Notes: a model not told the origin generated them from the sequence alone. A DNA stretch of 64,000 nucleotides from Bacillota bacterium (GCA_023419605.1 JAEZXR010000121.1:190626-254625), one strand, 5' to 3'; shown: positions 45,950 through 56,016, counted from the first letter of the stretch. Numbers and translations are program-made.

Positions 45950-48553
45950 CTATGGTGTTGTGAGCTTCTCCCCCCATTCATTGATAATATAATAATTTCT
46001 GCCATTATATAAAACGGCTTCACCGCTCAAATAGGGGTGCATACCGTTTAAAAATGTTGGTATTATCATTTTCCTCGTAAAAAAACACTTTTTAAGCAAT
46101 TTATAATTATTAGTGTAAATAAGCAACACTTTCTTCCATTTGTTAAAAGGGTTGGGAAATATAAGCATGCTCACGTAGTCCCCGGTATAGCCCTCATCCA
46201 TGTATTTATACCCTGTCTCCTCCAATTCAATGGGGATATGCCCTTTTAATCTTTCCATCAGAGGCGTACACTTGTTGGCTGAAACAACGATTATACTACT
46301 TTTCTCCATATCCTCTGCCCCCAGGCTATTTTCCGGAATAATCGGATAATCCACGAAAATATTCGGGTTCCAACCTTGATTAACAGGATGGGCAAGTTTC
46401 TCTGCCAATTCCTCTACGACTGTTTTTTCTTCTTCGGAATCATAGGTAGACGGTATAACGATTCTAAGGCTGTCCAAATATATGTCCAGGATTCCCAAAC
46501 CTTTACTGCTGTTTACCATGCCTGGCGGCAGTACTTCTTCGGCAGGAATAAAGTCTTCTCCGGCTTTCCTGAAGGATATCTCCCTACCGGCAATATTTTC
46601 AAAAGTGTATGCATTCCGATCGTTTATGCTAACTGATATCTTACTTTCCATATCATCAGGCACCGTAATGGTCACTCCTGTGACATTGGAAAGTGTAAGA
46701 TCAATGCAGGACGCATCCCGGACTTCTCCCTCCACTTGTCCGTACTTTTTCCCCTGCTCTATTCCGTTTATTATTATCCAGTAACCCTTGTTATGCCGGA
46801 TTCTTTCCGTTCTGTAGCAGACTTTTCTCGGATACTTGTTTCTTTTATACTGAAGCAGCCAATCAGCCACATATTTACTGTAGCTGGACCAGTACACCGT
46901 ATTATCATCTGCTTCCTTTTGGATTATACCCTTGTAGCATGCCAGGCTCTTTTCCTTCAGTATATCCTCAGGCTGCTTATACCCCTTTTCATACTGGAAG
47001 TCTTTGTCACCGCAAATATTGAGTATATTCATATTAGTAAGGTTTATAACATTTCCAAGAATCGGTACACCCGATATGGCTACGATTCCGGCAAACAGGT
47101 GTGGATAGGATTGGGCCAGTGTCCATGCAGCATAGGCTCCATTTGTATATCCCATTATATAGATCCGGTCTTCGTCCACACTGTAATTTTTCATTACGAT
47201 ACCTAGTCCCTCGAAAAAGGATGCTTCACCGATATAGCTTCCCATTGTATAACCCCTGAGGGTTATGTCCACCATAATAGCCGACCGCTCCTCATAAGCC
47301 TCATAAAAATATTTACTATACCAGGAGTATCGTCCGGTATGCAGGTAGATTATGACAGGATGCTTTACCTCTTCTGAATAATTTTCAGGCAGGGCTATAT
47401 TATATACCTCCCGTGTTTGGTCCAGGTCCGACATATAATATACAGCAGCATATTTCTTATGGAATAGATAGTTTCGGAAATGCCTTCCCCGGCGAAAATA
47501 CCCAAACAACTCCTTAATCTCCCAATAGGTTTCCCTGAAAGCTAAGGCATTTGCAATCTCCAGCTTCTTCAAACGCTCTTCCGTATTGATCCTATCGCCC
47601 TCTTCCAGGGTACATACTGCTTCTATTAACTTATATTCATTCCTCAAGCTGCTGATAATGCCTTCAGTATCTGCGGCTTTAATACAGCTCACCACTTTTT
47701 CATAGCCCTTATCCGATTGGAAGAAAGCTTCAAAACACACTATTTCATGATTATCGTATTTCTCTCTTATAGGCTGCAAATTATATTTTATTCTCGTACC
47801 CATTTTAGCACCGAATTCATCCAAAAGGGTTCCATCCATGGCTTTTACAGCCACAGTCATTTCCTTGTCCTTCTTCACGGATGTAAAATCCCGCGGGATT
47901 ATAATAAACTCGTAAAAACGGCGATCTTGATTATTCCAATTCTCATGTAAAACAACAGCCTTATTGCGTTCTACATATTCCAGATAATCCTGTAGCAAAA
48001 CCCCCTCAATACCGTCGGTGTCGTCTTCGTATTCATTTATCCTTATTGAAAAGGACACTGGAGGCCTTGTATATTTGGAAAGCTCCGCAACGATTAAGTT
48101 ATTACCTTTCCTCAAGTTATAGAGTATTATATAATTATCGTTTTTGTTCAGATGACTATTCATGACCAGCTCACCATTAATCCATGCCTTTAACCGGCAT
48201 AAGCAGCCAAACCTGATTATAGCCTTTTTGTCCTCCTGGCAAAAAACATTGGCTAGAAGCAGCATCTTTTCATGCTCAAGCTTGAATTCGGCAAAGTCTA
48301 TTGCAGCAAAACCTTCATATCTTTTACCAAACAAAAAGGACCGGTATGTTCTCCCGTCCTTGAGCGCTATCATTGACGCCTCGTCAATTACTGCATTTTC
48401 ATCCATAAAAATATTTGAAAACGCCGTATTCAAATGGTCGTTTTCTGCCGGATTCTCTATGGGTCCTATGCATAAACACCTTCCTACTCTTATAGGACCG
48501 CCGTCCAATTCAATAGTAACTTTATCAAGGCAGTTCTCCGATATTTCTATCAT
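45950..48553 (-). CDS. Large alpha/beta-hydrolase-type esterase with atypical nucleophile elbow
   Basis: 867 residues, no signal peptide seen. The first 300 residues look like beta-rich carbohydrate-binding or galactose-binding-like domains; they are not clearly identified. The centre (about 370-560) is an alpha/beta hydrolase of the esterase/PHB-depolymerase/dipeptidyl-peptidase type: PVIIYLHTGR near 400, then MGYTNGAYAAWTLAQ near 468, then FAGIVAISGVP, then NICGDKDFQYEKG. In place of GxSxG the elbow is GYTNG, so the serine is replaced by threonine and hydrolysis is doubtful. The C-terminal 300 residues are unassigned. SD GGGGAGGTG precedes ATG 48553. Possible roles: chain release, transesterification, or non-catalytic binding. 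Confidence 0.75.
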   Translation of the reverse strand: MIEISENCLDKVTIELDGGPIRVGRCLCIGPIENPAENDHLNTAFSNIFMDENAVIDEASMIALKDGRTYRSFLFGKRYEGFAAIDFAEFKLEHEKMLLLANVFCQEDKKAIIRFGCLCRLKAWINGELVMNSHLNKNDNYIILYNLRKGNNLIVAELSKYTRPPVSFSIRINEYEDDTDGIEGVLLQDYLEYVERNKAVVLHENWNNQDRRFYEFIIIPRDFTSVKKDKEMTVAVKAMDGTLLDEFGAKMGTRIKYNLQPIREKYDNHEIVCFEAFFQSDKGYEKVVSCIKAADTEGIISSLRNEYKLIEAVCTLEEGDRINTEERLKKLEIANALAFRETYWEIKELFGYFRRGRHFRNYLFHKKYAAVYYMSDLDQTREVYNIALPENYSEEVKHPVIIYLHTGRYSWYSKYFYEAYEERSAIMVDITLRGYTMGSYIGEASFFEGLGIVMKNYSVDEDRIYIMGYTNGAYAAWTLAQSYPHLFAGIVAISGVPILGNVINLTNMNILNICGDKDFQYEKGYKQPEDILKEKSLACYKGIIQKEADDNTVYWSSYSKYVADWLLQYKRNKYPRKVCYRTERIRHNKGYWIIINGIEQGKKYGQVEGEVRDASCIDLTLSNVTGVTITVPDDMESKISVSINDRNAYTFENIAGREISFRKAGEDFIPAEEVLPPGMVNSSKGLGILDIYLDSLRIVIPSTYDSEEEKTVVEELAEKLAHPVNQGWNPNIFVDYPIIPENSLGAEDMEKSSIIVVSANKCTPLMERLKGHIPIELEETGYKYMDEGYTGDYVSMLIFPNPFNKWKKVLLIYTNNYKLLKKCFFTRKMIIPTFLNGMHPYLSGEAVLYNGRNYYIINEWGEKLTTP

Positions 48554-48631
48554 TTTACTCGCACCTCCCCAGAAACGATTGCCCTTCTTGGAGTCTTTTT
48601 TCCTGCTGCCTTATCTAATAGATGAAAAAAA

Positions 48632-50245
48632 CTATGTATTTTCCACATAAGGAATTTTTCTAATATCATATCCCCGCCGGCTCAGCTTCACATGCAATAT
48701 GTTTTTCTTATGCTCCATGTTTCTATAGACCCCAGTTATGAAATTAGTACATAGGATCTCCTCGGAAATTGCGTCAGCATTTTTCTCATCCCAGTTATTT
48801 TCCGCAAGCTCAATGAGCTTTCCAAACCATTTGTACACACGGCTGTTCAACTCATCTCTTACTTCATTATAATAGACTTCTGCTTCTACAATTGCATTAT
48901 ATATGCTCTTATCGCCGGCAAATATCTTTTTCCAGTACGCCAGATTTATTATACTTTTATGGATTCGCAGAAAGGCAATATTGGTTTCCAAGCTTATATG
49001 GTCGGTAAAACTGCGAGCATATCCTGCAAGTTTCTCTATCCGTTCATCCACAAACCTGTACCCATATACATCATCTTCATCCGCCAACAACCCATCAGCC
49101 TTTATCTTTTCATAAAGGGCACACCCTTTTGCCATGGCATATTGGCTGGAAATATTGGAGATTATATATGCAAATCCATAGTTTGCAAGGAAATTAAGGT
49201 CCTGGCGAATTCCTTCAAAAGTAGAGTAAGGATTGAACATTATAAAACCTATTTCAACATTTATTCCATATTCACGGAAAAGTGTAATCACTTTCTCATT
49301 GTCCTCAGGTGTTGTGTGCTTGTTGTAAATATTCAGACTATGCTGGTTAGCTGACTCTGCACCGATCAGAGCTCCAATCATTCCAGACTTCCTAAGAAGT
49401 TCCATAAGCGCAGTGTCAGCCTTCCTATGGAAATCCGGCCTTATAAATGCGATATAGGTTATATTCAGATTCTTATTAATTATTTCTTCTGCTATACTCT
49501 TGACTCTCTCATAGGAAGTACCCGGGTTTTCGAAGCTACAGTCAATAAAATAGAAGGATTTTATGTTATACTCCTTTGTTATGTACTCCATCTCATTGAC
49601 TACATCCTTCGTATTTCTACCCCGCCATTTTTTCCAAAACTGCTTTGTAACACAAAAACTGCATTTACCGGTACAACCCCTTGAGGTTGAAATAAGCGCT
49701 ACATTATAGTTTTTTTCCACCAACAAATCCCTGGAAGGCCAAGGCAGGGTATCCAGATCCTTAATAAGCTCCTGTTCACCATTGTCGACAATCGTATCTT
49801 CCCAGCGGTATATCAACCCTTTGAGACCATCCATGCTTGTCCCGCTTGAGAGTCTATTTGCCAGCTCCAGAAGCACCTGCTCTCCTTCTCCGCGGATTAT
49901 GAAATGCACATCCGGCATTTCTTTCAAGATTCGTGCCCCTTGATACGTAGGTGAGCAGCCTCCAAGGCACAACAGGACATTAGGCATTCTTTCCTTCATC
50001 TGGCTGCTGACCCTTTTTACGGCATGCTCTGTTGAAATATAAACAGGCATGCCAATAAGTCCTGGATCGAAGCTTTTTATTCTCTCATAGTCTATTGAAT
50101 CTTCGTTCTCCTCCATTAACATTACCTCATAGCCGTTTTGCCTGAGGTATGCAGCCAGACAGCATACTCCGATTTCCTCAAATAACCGATATGATATTTT
50201 AGTTCTCACTACCAACAGAAGAACTTTAATTTTTTCATCATCCAT
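48632..50245 (-). CDS. Cobalamin-binding-type radical SAM protein 5 (FWKKWRGR subfamily)
   Basis: 537 residues, one of three tandem paralogs and similar to 8013-9638. The N-terminal B12-binding-like domain carries SYRLFEEIGVCCLAAYLRQNG. The radical SAM motif is RGCTGKCSFC near 195, followed by FWKKWRGRNTKDVV and FIDCSFENPGTSYERV. The C-terminal helical region contains a conserved RIHKS segment. The start is ATG 50245 with GGGGAT 7 nt upstream; the TTG at 50269 is less likely. The three tandem copies may each act at a different carbon, or act in sequence at one site. Confidence 0.88.
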   Translation of the reverse strand: MDDEKIKVLLLVVRTKISYRLFEEIGVCCLAAYLRQNGYEVMLMEENEDSIDYERIKSFDPGLIGMPVYISTEHAVKRVSSQMKERMPNVLLCLGGCSPTYQGARILKEMPDVHFIIRGEGEQVLLELANRLSSGTSMDGLKGLIYRWEDTIVDNGEQELIKDLDTLPWPSRDLLVEKNYNVALISTSRGCTGKCSFCVTKQFWKKWRGRNTKDVVNEMEYITKEYNIKSFYFIDCSFENPGTSYERVKSIAEEIINKNLNITYIAFIRPDFHRKADTALMELLRKSGMIGALIGAESANQHSLNIYNKHTTPEDNEKVITLFREYGINVEIGFIMFNPYSTFEGIRQDLNFLANYGFAYIISNISSQYAMAKGCALYEKIKADGLLADEDDVYGYRFVDERIEKLAGYARSFTDHISLETNIAFLRIHKSIINLAYWKKIFAGDKSIYNAIVEAEVYYNEVRDELNSRVYKWFGKLIELAENNWDEKNADAISEEILCTNFITGVYRNMEHKKNILHVKLSRRGYDIRKIPYVENT

Positions 50246-50271
50246 TTTGACATCCCCAAACATTCCCAACT

Positions 50272-51882
50272 TTATATAGTCTCGATAAAAGGTGCCGCTT
50301 TTATATCAAAGCCGTGTCTGCTCAATTTGATGTGCAGTATGTTTCTCTTATGTTCCATGTTTTTGGATACACCTATTATATAATCCCTGCTCATGATTTC
50401 ATTTGTTATAACGTCTGCCTCTGCTTCATCCCAGTTGTTTTCTCCCAAATCAAGGAGCTTTCTAAACCAATTGGCAATACGGCTGTTCAACTCGTCTCTG
50501 ATTATGGCATAATGCTGTTCCATTTCTACAAGGACTTCATATAATTTTTGATTATCTGCATAGATCCGCTTCCAATAGGCTAATGTAATCAGGCTCTTGT
50601 GAATACGAAGAAAAGTAGCATTCGTACTTGTCTCTACCTGCTGAACAAATCGTGATACATATTTGGATACCTTCTCCACCCTCTCGTCGACATATCTATA
50701 GCCCAATATATTTTCTTCGTCTTCGAGGATTCCGTCTCTCTTTATTTTTTCAAAAAGGGCACAGCCTTCAAACATAATATACAACCCGGCAACATACCCC
50801 AGTATACAGGCGAAACCGAAGCTCTCCAAATAATATATGTTCTGCCTCAGCCCCTCAAAAGTTGAGTAAGGGTTAAACATGATGAAGCCTATATCTACAT
50901 ATATGTTATACTTTCTGAAAAGCTCAACCACTTTTGCATTGTCTTCAGGCAATGTATGCTTGTTATAAACTTTCAAAGTTTCCGCGTCATTTGATTCCAC
51001 ACCAATCAAGGCACCCATCATTCCGGAGTCCCTTACAAGCTCCATGAGCTCATGATCCGCCTTGCGATGAAAGTCGGGCCTGATAAATGCGAAATAGAAA
51101 ACTTTAAGTTTTCGGTCCAGTATCTCCTGTGCAATTTCCTTTACCCGCTCATAACACATTCCTGGATTTTCAAAGCTGCAATCTATAAAATGGAATACAT
51201 TTATCCCATAATTGTTTACTATATATTCCATTTCATCTACTACATCTTTTACGTTTCTACCTCTCCACTTTTTCCAGAAAGGTCGTGTTACACAGAAGCT
51301 GCAATTTCCGGTACAACCTCTGGAGGTTGAAATCAGGGCAACCTTATATTTTTTTTCTACAAGAAGATCTCTTGCAGGCCAGGGGAGAATATCTATATCC
51401 GGTATAAGCTCCTGATCCTCATTGACAATAATATTGTCTCCATTCCTATATATAAGGCCTTTAATGTCCCCAAGACTTTGATTATTTAATAGTGCCGTTA
51501 TCAGGTTCAGTGTCGCCAGCTCACCTTCGCCACAAAGTACAAAGTCTATATCTGACGATTCTGCTAGCATTTCTGCACCGCGGTATGTAGGAGAATATCC
51601 TCCTACGGCTATGTATACAGAGGGTATTCGCTTTTTTAACTCACTGCTTACTTTATAAACGGCTTCTTCGGTAGGAATATAAACAGGCATACCTATAAGA
51701 TCGGGCTTGAAGCTCTGTATCCTTTCATAATCTACTGTTGCTGCATCTTCTGTCATAAGCATGACTTCATGTCCATGCTTCCTTAAATATGCTGCGAGAT
51801 AACCTACTCCTATTTCTTCAAATAAACGGTAGGAGGCCTGGCTTTGTACTACCAGAAAAAGCACTCTCATATTCTCATTCAT
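50272..51882 (-). CDS. Cobalamin-binding-type radical SAM protein 6 (FWKKWRGR subfamily)
   Basis: 536 residues, second of the tandem triplet. RGCTGNCSFC near 190 and FWKKWRGRNVKDVV are the signatures; SYRLFEEIGVGYLAAYLRKHG marks the B12-binding half. By eye it is closest to 48632-50245: their N-termini, C-termini (HKRNILHIKLSRHGFDIKAAPF here) and the FEN-G--YERV block match nearly residue by residue, so the pair looks like a recent duplication. ATG 51882 follows AAGGGGAT. The reaction is unassigned (see the triplet finding). Confidence 0.88.
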   Translation of the reverse strand: MNENMRVLFLVVQSQASYRLFEEIGVGYLAAYLRKHGHEVMLMTEDAATVDYERIQSFKPDLIGMPVYIPTEEAVYKVSSELKKRIPSVYIAVGGYSPTYRGAEMLAESSDIDFVLCGEGELATLNLITALLNNQSLGDIKGLIYRNGDNIIVNEDQELIPDIDILPWPARDLLVEKKYKVALISTSRGCTGNCSFCVTRPFWKKWRGRNVKDVVDEMEYIVNNYGINVFHFIDCSFENPGMCYERVKEIAQEILDRKLKVFYFAFIRPDFHRKADHELMELVRDSGMMGALIGVESNDAETLKVYNKHTLPEDNAKVVELFRKYNIYVDIGFIMFNPYSTFEGLRQNIYYLESFGFACILGYVAGLYIMFEGCALFEKIKRDGILEDEENILGYRYVDERVEKVSKYVSRFVQQVETSTNATFLRIHKSLITLAYWKRIYADNQKLYEVLVEMEQHYAIIRDELNSRIANWFRKLLDLGENNWDEAEADVITNEIMSRDYIIGVSKNMEHKRNILHIKLSRHGFDIKAAPFIETI

Positions 51883-51942
51883 ATTTTACATCCCCTTTTC
51901 GCATATTTTCCACCATATCTCAGAAATATCATCGTAAACAAG

Positions 51943-53556
51943 TTAAATACCTTCTATAAAGGGAGCTCTTTTTAGGTCGTACCCCAGCCTGCTCAACTTG
52001 ATATGCAATACATTCTTTCTGTGCTCGAGGTTTTTCGCTACGTTTAAAATATATTCATGACTTAACATCGTCGTTGTCAGAAGTTCAGCCTCTCCCTCAT
52101 CCCATTTATCCTCAGCAAGCGACATCAGCTTTCTAAACCACTCCGACACCCTGGCATTAAACTCGTTCCTTATTGCATGAAAATACTGTCCTGTTTCTAC
52201 TATAGCCTTGTACATCGCTTCGTTTTCTGCAAATATTCTCCTCCAGTATTCGAGTACTGCAAGATTAGTGCGTATTTTCATCAAAGCCGCGTTAGTTTCG
52301 ACATTTACCCGCGCAACATGATTGAAAACATAATAGGCAAGCTTCATTACACGCTCATCTACAAACCTATATCCATATATGTTTTCCGCATCTGTCAGCA
52401 AGCCATCCTCCTCGATGGTGCGGTTAAGTGAACATCCTTTGAACATCGCGTAGATACTTGCAAAATAATCTATATTACAGGCAAAATAGTACTTTTCAAG
52501 AAAATCTATATCCCTGCGCAGCCCTTCAAAGGTTGAATAGGGGTTAAACATGATAAATCCAATTTCAACATGGATTCCATATTTGGAAAACAATTCGACT
52601 GCTGCCGTATTGTCTTCCACTGTTGCTGCTTTATTATAAATCTTAAGGCTTTGCTCATTTGCCGACTCAATACCCAGTATTGAGCCTACCATACCGGACC
52701 GCTTCAGAAGCTCCATAAGTTCAGGCGTTGCTTTTCTTTGGAAATCAGCCCTCATAAAAGCAAAATAATAGATGGTAAGATTCCGTTTTATTATTTCTTC
52801 TGCAATATCCCTTACTCTTTCATAGCATATACCGGGGTTTTCAAAGCTGCAATCAATAAAATAAAATACATTTATATCATAGTTCCTGAATACGTATTCC
52901 ATTTCATCAACTACATCCTTTACATCTCTGCCCCGCCATTTTTTCCAAAAGGCTTTGGTAATGCAAAAACTGCAGCTTCCCGTACAGCCTCTGGAGGTTG
53001 AAAGCAAAGCGATGTTGTATTTTTTCTGTGCCAGTAAATCCCTCGACGGCCAGGGTAATGTATTGAGGTCTTTTTCCAATTCCTGATCCTCATTCACTAT
53101 AATTTGATTTCCTTCTCTATAAATCAGTCCTCCAATACCCTTCAGGTTTCCGCCCTCGGCCAGCCTTGTGACCAACCGCAGCATTGCCTTCTCCCCCTCA
53201 CCCCTTATGACATAATCTATATCCACAGACTCCTTCAAAATCTCAGCACCTCGAAAGGTCGGTGAATAGCCTCCTACACAAATCCTCACGTCGGGCATAT
53301 ATTTCTTCAATTCGCTGCTTACCGTGAATACTGCACTCTCCGATACGGTATACATAGGCATGCCGATGATGTCCGGCTGAAAATTTATAATCTCTTCATA
53401 ATCGATTGAACCCTGGTATTCAGCTATCAGCTTGACTTCAAAACCTTTTTCTCTTAGATATGATGCAATATAACATATACCAAGTTCTTCATATATGACA
53501 TTCATCGCTCTTGCATAAACAGCCATCAGTAAAATTTTCATGCTACCTAATGCCAC
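51943..53556 (-). CDS. Cobalamin-binding-type radical SAM protein 7 (FWKKWRGR subfamily)
   Basis: 537 residues, third of the tandem triplet. The motif is RGCTGSCSFC near 195, then FWKKWRGRDVKDVV. Its N-terminus (NVIYEELGICYIASYLREKG) is more like 8013-9638 than its two neighbours are, so it may be the older member. GTG 53556 lies 6 nt from GGGAGGG and is preferred over ATG 53541. It stands first in the triplet, directly after the BtrH-like gene. Confidence 0.88.
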   Translation of the reverse strand: MALGSMKILLMAVYARAMNVIYEELGICYIASYLREKGFEVKLIAEYQGSIDYEEIINFQPDIIGMPMYTVSESAVFTVSSELKKYMPDVRICVGGYSPTFRGAEILKESVDIDYVIRGEGEKAMLRLVTRLAEGGNLKGIGGLIYREGNQIIVNEDQELEKDLNTLPWPSRDLLAQKKYNIALLSTSRGCTGSCSFCITKAFWKKWRGRDVKDVVDEMEYVFRNYDINVFYFIDCSFENPGICYERVRDIAEEIIKRNLTIYYFAFMRADFQRKATPELMELLKRSGMVGSILGIESANEQSLKIYNKAATVEDNTAAVELFSKYGIHVEIGFIMFNPYSTFEGLRRDIDFLEKYYFACNIDYFASIYAMFKGCSLNRTIEEDGLLTDAENIYGYRFVDERVMKLAYYVFNHVARVNVETNAALMKIRTNLAVLEYWRRIFAENEAMYKAIVETGQYFHAIRNEFNARVSEWFRKLMSLAEDKWDEGEAELLTTTMLSHEYILNVAKNLEHRKNVLHIKLSRLGYDLKRAPFIEGI

Positions 53557-53605
53557 ATTTTTCCCTCCCCCAATTATCTATAATAGTTGTACGGCGGTAT
53601 TGCCC

Positions 53606-54637
53606 TCATACAGTATCAACAACTGCTTTTATTTGGTTGAGAACTTCAAAAAATATTCTTTCCTGCTTTCTTACAAGATTTATTCCATTTTCCGCTATTC
53701 TATCGATCTGGCTCTTATTCGTGGAAAAGCCTGCTCTGAGGAGGTGTACGCAGAAGCTGCTCCAATCCGATTTGAGACTTTTAACATCTTCAAGAATTAC
53801 TTCATGGTGATTTATATGGAAGCTCCGGTCTTCGGCAAGCATGTTAATTAAATAGTCAAACTTACTTAGAAAATGAGCACTGATAAAATAGGCAAACTCG
53901 GTACAGACAGCCTCAAACACCCTAGTGTCTATCTCCTTCATCATCCTGATGTCATCTATACATCTGTATAGAGCCAGATTCCCCTTTAATAACGTACCTT
54001 CCCTTTTTTCGGTAAGAAACCTTTCGAGGTTTTCTGCCATTTTGTCAAATATCTTCTTCTTATCAACGGCTTTTGAGGCATCAATATTAAACCATACAAA
54101 GCCTCGGGTACTCTCAATAACTCTATTCAGAGGAAATTCGCCTGAATATAGGATTACCTCTCCCGTATTGTCTAATATATAGGAATCCCCTATATAGGCA
54201 TGATTTTCCTTGTCATCTACTCCATAAAGAATTATGCAGTGAGAATCCTGAATGTTATTCAATTGATAATGACGGGGGTGATAATCCAAGACTTTTGAAT
54301 CAACCAGAAGCAATATCGGATTATTGTTCGCTAAGGCACCGATCAAGCTTTGAAAAACTCTTTCATCTTTTATTTCCTTGCCGATTCTCGCTTCTATAGA
54401 CAATACGTCTGAAAATTCCCTCGCCCACTTTTCACAATTGTCTGAGGTTAGTCTTTCTCCTGCATTAAATTTCAAATTACTTTCCAGACTCTCATATTCA
54501 AAGTGAAATCCATCACAAATGTAAAAAATGTCGGATTCACCCAACATATACCCGTAATAAGCCATTAAGTCGTACAAGCTGGCATACAGACAGCTTTTCC
54601 CCGGCGTAACCTTAAAGTCCTGAATAATACATCTCAC
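53606..54637 (-). CDS. BtrH N-terminal-domain protein (candidate acyl-ACP transferase)
   Basis: 343 residues. The N-terminal half matches the BtrH_N/C39-like fold: Cys16 in KSCLYASLYDLMAYYG, His in IQDSHCIILYGVDD near 147 and an acid in YIGDSY near 163, a plausible Cys-His-Asp set. BtrH moves an acyl chain from an ACP to the amine of an aminoglycoside in butirosin biosynthesis; BtrH-like domains occur in other NRPS/PKS operons. Here it may release the finished chain from a carrier onto an amine or sugar, or shift it between carriers. No thioesterase domain is visible in the window, which raises its interest as an off-loading enzyme. GTG 54637 is used; the SD GAGTGA is moderate. Confidence 0.78.
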   Translation of the reverse strand: MRCIIQDFKVTPGKSCLYASLYDLMAYYGYMLGESDIFYICDGFHFEYESLESNLKFNAGERLTSDNCEKWAREFSDVLSIEARIGKEIKDERVFQSLIGALANNNPILLLVDSKVLDYHPRHYQLNNIQDSHCIILYGVDDKENHAYIGDSYILDNTGEVILYSGEFPLNRVIESTRGFVWFNIDASKAVDKKKIFDKMAENLERFLTEKREGTLLKGNLALYRCIDDIRMMKEIDTRVFEAVCTEFAYFISAHFLSKFDYLINMLAEDRSFHINHHEVILEDVKSLKSDWSSFCVHLLRAGFSTNKSQIDRIAENGINLVRKQERIFFEVLNQIKAVVDTV

Positions 54638-54643
54638 TTTATA

Positions 54644-55999
54644 TCACTCTTTCCCTGTGTTATTCAACGCCTCCGGCGCCACATGCATGCTTATGGCCAT
54701 TTTCTTTTTTATGGGAGAAATATTTTCAAAAGTAGTCCTCATAAATTTAGCACTGATGTTTCCCTGAACATATTCCCCCTGTGTGGTAAGCCTATATTCA
54801 TTTTCACTTTCTGCAACAAGGCCTTGTGAAATAACTTCTTCCAAAATCGGCCCGAACACTTCCTTAAGCGCTTTGCCGTATTGTTCATAAAATATGTTTT
54901 TTTCTACCACTGACCTTCGGAAACCCAGAATTACCGATCTTTCCATGAGTTGCTCATAGGTAATTTTTTTACTGACCATTTTTACAGGCAAACATCCTTT
55001 TTGGATTGCATCAATATAGTTTCTTGGATCAGGGATGTTTTGATAGCTTATACCATTGATGAATCCGAAGCTGAATGCACCAAAGGACAGGTTGTCCCCG
55101 TAACCGTCATAGGTGAGATCCCAGAATCGTGCATTTTTTCCCTTCCTGCAATATTCCTGGCTGCTCTGCAGGATAAATCCTCTACTTCTCAATTCACTAT
55201 CGGCAGCAAGATACATTCGATAAATCCTATCATCATCGGGAAGTGGAGGCACCAATTTCTGTTCCAATTCATGATATAGCCTCGTATACGCAAATACGGT
55301 CAGCTTATATATAGAAAAGTGGTCAACAGGCAGCGAAACTCCCATTTTAATATCTTCCAACCATTCATCCTCACTCTGCCCGGGCAATCCGTATAAAAGG
55401 TCGATGGAGATATCCTGGAAAGGATATCTCCTCACCATTTCTATCCATCCACATATATCTTCTACTGCAGTCTTCATACTCATCATTGACCGATACTTCT
55501 GATTAAACGTCTGAACACCCGTGCTTATTCTGGTAACTCCCAGTTCGCTCATGGCCTTTATTTTTTCTTCATCTGCGTTTGCTATATTGCACTCCATGGT
55601 TATCTCACAGCCATTTATCGGCAGGCACTCCCTAAGAGTACCGATCAAGCCTCTTATCTGATCGGTTGACAGACAGGTAGGCGTGCCTCCGCCTATAAAA
55701 ACAGCACCGATTTTAAGGGACTTAGCATAAGAAGTCTCACCATACATTCTAATTTCTTTTTTCAATGCCTCTACATAATCATTTACTATTGTGCCTTCCC
55801 TATCGGGTATTTCTCTATTGTATATACAGAACTTGCATATGCTGCTGCAAAATGGAATATGAATATAGACCGGTACGCTCCAGGGGTCCACACTTATACT
55901 CTCAAGTTCAAAATATTTGATATAATTTTCAGGCTTTATCCGTGGGTCCATTAAAGGATAATTTATAACCGCAACCTCATTATTTTTATAGTTATTCAC
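54644..55999 (-). CDS. HemN-like radical SAM protein (class C type)
   Basis: 451 residues related to oxygen-independent coproporphyrinogen III oxidase/HemW. The cluster motif is CSSICKFC near residue 52-60 within HIPFCSSICKFC. It is followed by GGGTPTCLS near 115, TMECN near 150, STGVQTFN near 175, and a C-terminal winged-helix-like region (TTQGEYVQGN). The sequence CxxxCxxC-x-Y differs from the CxYxxxFC of true HemN. Relatives in antibiotic operons methylate sp2 carbons or make cyclopropanes using two SAM molecules. Heme supply is the alternative, but the setting next to a flavodoxin in a biosynthetic operon argues for tailoring. GTG 55999, 7 nt after GGGAGG. Confidence 0.85.
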   Translation of the reverse strand: MNNYKNNEVAVINYPLMDPRIKPENYIKYFELESISVDPWSVPVYIHIPFCSSICKFCIYNREIPDREGTIVNDYVEALKKEIRMYGETSYAKSLKIGAVFIGGGTPTCLSTDQIRGLIGTLRECLPINGCEITMECNIANADEEKIKAMSELGVTRISTGVQTFNQKYRSMMSMKTAVEDICGWIEMVRRYPFQDISIDLLYGLPGQSEDEWLEDIKMGVSLPVDHFSIYKLTVFAYTRLYHELEQKLVPPLPDDDRIYRMYLAADSELRSRGFILQSSQEYCRKGKNARFWDLTYDGYGDNLSFGAFSFGFINGISYQNIPDPRNYIDAIQKGCLPVKMVSKKITYEQLMERSVILGFRRSVVEKNIFYEQYGKALKEVFGPILEEVISQGLVAESENEYRLTTQGEYVQGNISAKFMRTTFENISPIKKKMAISMHVAPEALNNTGKE

Positions 56000-56016
56000 T
56001 TCTATACCTCCCTACC

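Noticed and set aside
50327..53541. Repeats between the three tandem radical SAM genes as a structural DNA repeat
   Set aside because: The similarity is explained by gene duplication at the protein level, not by short tandem DNA repeats.
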